DNA from: Atrina japonica
Taxonomy: Eukaryota; Mollusca; Bivalvia; Pterioida; Pinnidae
Direction of reading: 5' to 3'
Length of the DNA: 64,000 bases
NCBI GenBank assembly: GCA_030159075.1
Contig: BROG01000254.1
Location: forward strand, 434,001 to 498,000
The notes beneath the pieces are model-generated. The model did not search any database. It was not told the DNA's origin and worked only from the letters and a program-made list of their open reading frames with translations. Position numbers and translations under genes: made by a program. Positions within the stretch are counted from its first letter, which is position 1, and each line of letters starts with the position of its first letter. Shown here in pieces: positions 57,501 through 63,500 of this stretch.

Positions 57501-60500
57501 TTGAACATGTAGAAATGTGTGATGCTTAAAAAGTTTGTGGAAAAAATAATAAAAAATGAAATAGCATATTATCTGTGCTTGGGTAGTAAAGTGATGCTTT
57601 ACCTGGACTGCACTATACAATGATCCATCCTCTCAAATGTATAAATGATTGTACATGAGCTTACAATTTTATTATTATCTGAAGAAAAACAATGGCAATA
57701 GCGGATTGCTGACAGACTCACTTGACCTTGAAAATTAAACTATGACTATGTATGACCTTCACAACTATATCAATACCTTGACAAGATCTTTGGGCCATCC
57801 TGAGCCTAGGACACTTCTGCTACCAAAACCAAAAGTGTTACCTCCATACTCTGAAATTTTCTTGGAATTCGTAGTTGGACCAGCATAGAGAACCAACTGA
57901 AAAAGAAATTAGATATTTCTGAAGAAAAAAAACACTCTAATGTCATATTTCTCTTCTTCTCCATTCTCCCATTGATCCATCCATCTAAACATGATCAAGG
58001 ATCAAACCAGGGACCTTCATATTAAGATGTGGCACTCTACCAACCACTCTGTCTGTTAACAAAGTTGTATATCATCTAAGCCCAGAATGTATCAGATATT
58101 GGCTATTATATAAACAAGCATACCTTGTCATAGTCATACTGTGAGGAACACCTGGGATCAAATCTGATGTACAGACATCTGGCTCCCGGGATATGAACTG
58201 TCTCCTTGAATTTGTAGTTATCTCGGACTGGATGAATACTCTCTACTGATTTACCAGATGCCCAGGGGGCTGGAATCTTCAGACCAGTCAAGAATCCATT
58301 TTCCTCATTATCTTTTAATTCACTGCTATAAACATATAAATGGATTGATGAGAATCAAGATTAAAAGAAGTGTATTAGTCTTAGAAATACAACTTGTATC
58401 ACGTTATGAGACTTACATCTGTAGACGAGTACTGTAATAAGGAAATATTGGCGAGACTTAATTTTTGTGGGAATTCATATTTGTGATACACACGTTCTAA
58501 ATGTATTACTTAGATGATACTTTTGCGATTATGACTAACAATAAATATCAATCGTTTTCTAAAACTCATTTCCTTTTATGTCTGTTGGCTATCATCAATC
58601 AAGAGAAGATTACATTGTGCCTTTTAGTTTCACTTACTGTAGGTTAGAAAATTAAGAGAGCTCTTGTGAAATTACATGTAAACAAAATCTCGTGAAGAAA
58701 ACTGTGGCCCATTTTAAGAAAGTTTGTAAGTCCTAAATTGTAACTTTTAGTCCTAACTACCATGGCAACGCATCACTGATTGGTCAGTCCCATGACAATT
58801 AGGACTAAGACTTAGGATTTAGGACTTATGACCTTTTGTAAAATGGGGCCCGTGGTTTACAGTACTTGGAAAAGGAACAGTTGCTAACTTGTGGATAGTG
58901 GTCTTACTATGACTCAGTACCGGAAATTGATCCTGCGTTTTATATGTGAGGTCAATATTCTAACTGAAAAAATCTCTGTGTGTGGCCTATAAGAATTTTG
59001 AAAATGTTGTTTGACTAATATTTTAATTTAAAACATTTTTAGAATCATTATTTTTAGGTCTGTAAATATATTATCACATAGAAATAATTAAGAAATAAAA
59101 TATAACTAGCACATACTCATCTATTGTCACGGCCTGTCCAATGAGGTCTATAACATCGGTATCTGTCTCAACATCTAAATCTTCCTGTATCACTGCCTGG
59201 ACTTGACTCTTCAACAGCAAAGCAGCCTGTTAAAGTTAAAACTCATCATAAGAAAAACAAAAACAGAAAACAGAATTGTCACTTTGTTTAAATGGTGTTT
59301 TATTTCACACTCAACAAATTTTCCTTAATACGTTGGTGGCCACTTTTTACTGAACCTGTGCTGACTAAAGATGACAGATTTTTTCATGGCATTAAGTGCC
59401 AAGTTTAACCACTCAGCCACCAAGCCCCCATGAAATGAAATAAGACATTCTACAATAAAACAATTGTGACTGACTGATCTTTAGGTGTTAATCAATTATC
59501 TAGAAGGATATAATAACAGTAGGCCTAAAACTAAAATATCATAATGCTTTTTTAAATGTTAGTTGATATCAAACATGCAGCAATAGCTTCTACATGGAGT
59601 CACAAGGGTCATGTTTCTTACCTGACTCGTCAGTACAAGCAGGTGTACAAGTTTTGGTATTAGCTTGTGGTTCTTACCTGACTTGTCAGCACAACCAGGT
59701 GTACAACTTTGGTATAAGCTTGTGGTTCTTACCTGACTCATCAGCACAACCAGGTGTACAATTTTTGTCATAGGATCATGTTTCCTACCTGACTTGTCAG
59801 CACAACCAGGTGTACAACTTTGGTATAAGCTTGTGGTTCTTACCTGACACGTCAGCACAACCAGGTGTACAAGTTTTGGCATTAGCTTGTGGTTCTTACC
59901 TGACTCATCAGCACAACCAGGTGTACAACTTTGGTATTAGCTTGTGGTTCTTACCTGACTCGTCAGCACAACCAGGTGTACAAGTTTTGGCATAGGATCA
60001 TGTTTCCTACCTGACTTGTCAGCACAACCAGGTGTACAATTTTTGTCATAGGATCATATTTTCTACCTGACTTGTCAGCACAACCAGGTGTACAAGTTTT
60101 GGCATTAACTTGTGGTTCTTACCTGACTTGTCAGCACAACCAGGTGTACAAGTTTTGGTATTAGCTTGTGGTTCTTACCTGACTTGTCAGCACAACCAGG
60201 TGTACAAGTTTTGGCATTAGCTCATCAGCAAGTGGCAAACAGTGTAGATTCTGGTGTGTCATGGCTGTAAACATCACAGGTAAAAGATGTCCCAGAATTG
60301 TTGCCTTGGAAAGTCTTTCTAATCCCTGAAGCCTGCTTTCTCTCTCCTCTTTGTATTTCTCTATAACCTTATGGCACACACTTAACAAAGTCTCTAGAAC
60401 CTGTTGTGGATTTAAATTTATATTTAAGTTTTAAAGTTTTCTTGTTATATAGACATGTTGAAAAATGTTCTATAATAAACTTTACCAGGGCCCGGCACCA

Positions 60501-63500
60501 TAAAACTTTAGAATTTACTCAAGTCTGAGAATATTTTCACATTGGCCTGCTCAGCCAATCAGATTTAAGAGTTAACCAAAGTTGAGTAAAATTTTTAGAC
60601 TTAAGTAATTCTTAAGTTTTATGGTGCCAGGCCCAGTACTAATTATAACTTTTTATAGCATAACATTTCTAACTTTCAAATTGTGTCTACTTGTACTTCT
60701 ACCTTTACATGTATTTTGATTTTTCAATTTAAATAGTTAGTTACACCACACATTAAACAATTTTTATTAATATGTTGGCAGCCAGTTTTTGATGGTGGCT
60801 ACAATGTACCAGGGAAGAGACCTCTGGCCTTCCCCAAGTAACTGGCAAACGCTCTCACAAAAATTAGCTTAAATTTCCACAGGGCTTGAACCTGGGCTGA
60901 TTAAAAGTGAGAGGCTGCATGCTTCAAAGTGCTGCGCTCTAATCACTCAGCCATGGAGGCCCCTAGCATTTTATAAAACTTGTACCATAATTTATTTGCT
61001 TTGTAATTAAGTTTTACAAAACTATAAAAAGCAATTGTCTAACAAAATTGTCATTTTCTTGTATTCCAAATGTATATATATATCATGTATGTAAAACAAT
61101 TATTTATCTCATTGAAACATTTACCTCACATGACTCTGAAAAAATCCTTGAAGCAAGTTTGACGACTGACAGTTGTAACTCCTAAAACACAAAAATAAAA
61201 TAATGTTTATATTTAAAACAAACAATGGAAACTAAATGGTCAGCCTGATATTAATTTAATACCTTTCAGGGGTCAACAATCATGAAAATTTCCAATCCAA
61301 AGATGTATTAAAATCTACTTGTCCGAATCCAAAATTGTCTTGTCCAAAAATCAAATGCAACATTGAAAAATATGTTTATGTGTTTTAAACAAGTATAGCT
61401 TTTACTGAATGACATTTTGTCTTCAACAATTTTATTTGTCCCGTCGGACAATTGAGAAATAACATTTACTTGTTCAACTGCAAATCGGACTTGTCTCGGG
61501 ACAAACCTGATTGCTGAGCCCTGTCTTTTGTTTTGTACATACCAACATCAGCAACATACATGTAAATGTCAATATATACAAGCATGTGTGCTTTCTTTTA
61601 CCATTTCATTGATTTTTGGCTATATTTGGGAGTGCCTCTGACTTATAAATTGGGAAAATTTCAATACACAAAGGTAAGTAAAATTTTTAGAATCCTAAAA
61701 GACATGTTTGAGAAACATCTGAGAACTAAGCTATTCCTTAAGATAATAAAGTCCCATAACTCTGGCAAATATTGCTGAATGCTGGCAATATACTAACTTG
61801 TTTTTGATCTTATCAATAAGAGCAATACATGAAACTTGGTTAATTTAAAGAAAGAAAGTTATTTTACACAATTCAAAATGTTCCAAACAGACAAAATGAT
61901 AAATAGACAAAGGTACACACAAATGTACAAAACAGATGGATCAAAAACAACACGCCTAAGTCTTCATCTTAGGAGCATACAATTTGGGGGAAAAATTAAA
62001 TTTCCTCTTACAAATCAATGCCTGTACTTGCCTTCAATGTTTCCTGGTCTTTCTCTGTTGTTTCCTCAGACTCTGAACCCTTTTTCAGCAACACTGCTTC
62101 CCGAAGTAAGTGTGATTGCAGTGACATCATGTATCTCAGGCAAGACGAGGCATGCTGGAATGAATTAGTTACACCATGTAGTGAATTATTTATACAATGT
62201 ATAAGCTAATGTATTTTATACACATATTGCAAACAATTTTAAATAATGATGGAAATTATTGCTCATTTGAAGATAACTTCAGGGCTTGATTTACATGTAT
62301 ACTAAAGCATTGCTGTTAAGATTGTGTTATTATGTTGTTTTGTAAGTTTATATAATAAAAAATACATATAATTTATCATTAAAAAAAAAAACAATCCCCC
62401 CCACCAAAAAAAAATAAAATAAAAAACTGCAGAAAGTCAAGACACAATCCTGACTAAATTCTTATTGGATAATGAAACAGTGGGACAAAGATTAAACCTA
62501 TTGGTACCTGTGGTTGTCTCGTGGGAAACTGAGAAATTAAATGAATAAGTGAACAAATCATAAACTTTACCGGAATATTGGCCTGTAACATTTCAAATTT
62601 CTCCTTGTCACTTTCGACAGCTTCCTTCAGTAAATGACAAGATTCTTTCACTGTGATCTTCAGAATGTGGTGAACAAGGTCATCTGTCAGTCTGTGTACA
62701 AAAATTAATGATAATTTCCTATACATGTTAAGCATGATATAACAGATACCCCTTGCAAAACCATCATTTAATATAAATACATCTGGAAATTTGAATTTCA
62801 AGGTCAAAGGTGAATGTCAAGATAAAAATGAAGGTCAAAGGAAACTGAATAAATGTAATCATGTTCCTTCATCCTGTGAAGTTACAACAAGATCTTCTAA
62901 ACAATTTTCTCAATAATTAAAGCAAATTACAGATGATGACCGATATATTGCAAAAATTAAATATTTTGTTCCTTTTTTTGGCAGAGAAAGTGATCACATA
63001 CCTCAAATATTTCTGTTCCTCTTTTGCTAGAGCTTGAACTCTAAGTTTATCAGCAAAATCCACCAGTATCATATCCTTGAGTGTATCTGCAGCTGGATTA
63101 CTTGAGCCTAAAATATCATCACAATAAACTAAATTTCATGTTTGTTTGTTAATCAAAATTACTGTATCTGTACTTATTAGTCTCCCAACAGTTCCTGAAA
63201 GGGGAAACTTTAGTTTTGCTTTGTGTCTGTCCATCCTTCTATCCCTCTTTACATCCTTATCTCCCCTCACTTATTCAATTAGACTCCCCATATTTAGTAC
63301 AAGTATACATCTGCAGGAGACAGTGTCACATACAAAAATTGCACTCCTACCAGCCTGATTTTAAGAGTTGCTCACCTTTAAGCATAGAACTATGTAAATG
63401 CAATTATCAACATTTACCTATGGTCAGTTCAGTTTTTGTAATACTTTAACAAGTTAATGAATTAAGATTCGTCCTCTAATTAAGACTATACAAATGACCT

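Noticed and set aside
32337..60965. tRNA genes suggested by box-A and box-B words
   Set aside because: None folds into a full cloverleaf by eye, and all are attached to repeated SINE bodies.
63146..63449. Antisense gene in the intron between exons 1 and 2
   Set aside because: Two overlapping low-complexity frames without recognisable protein features.
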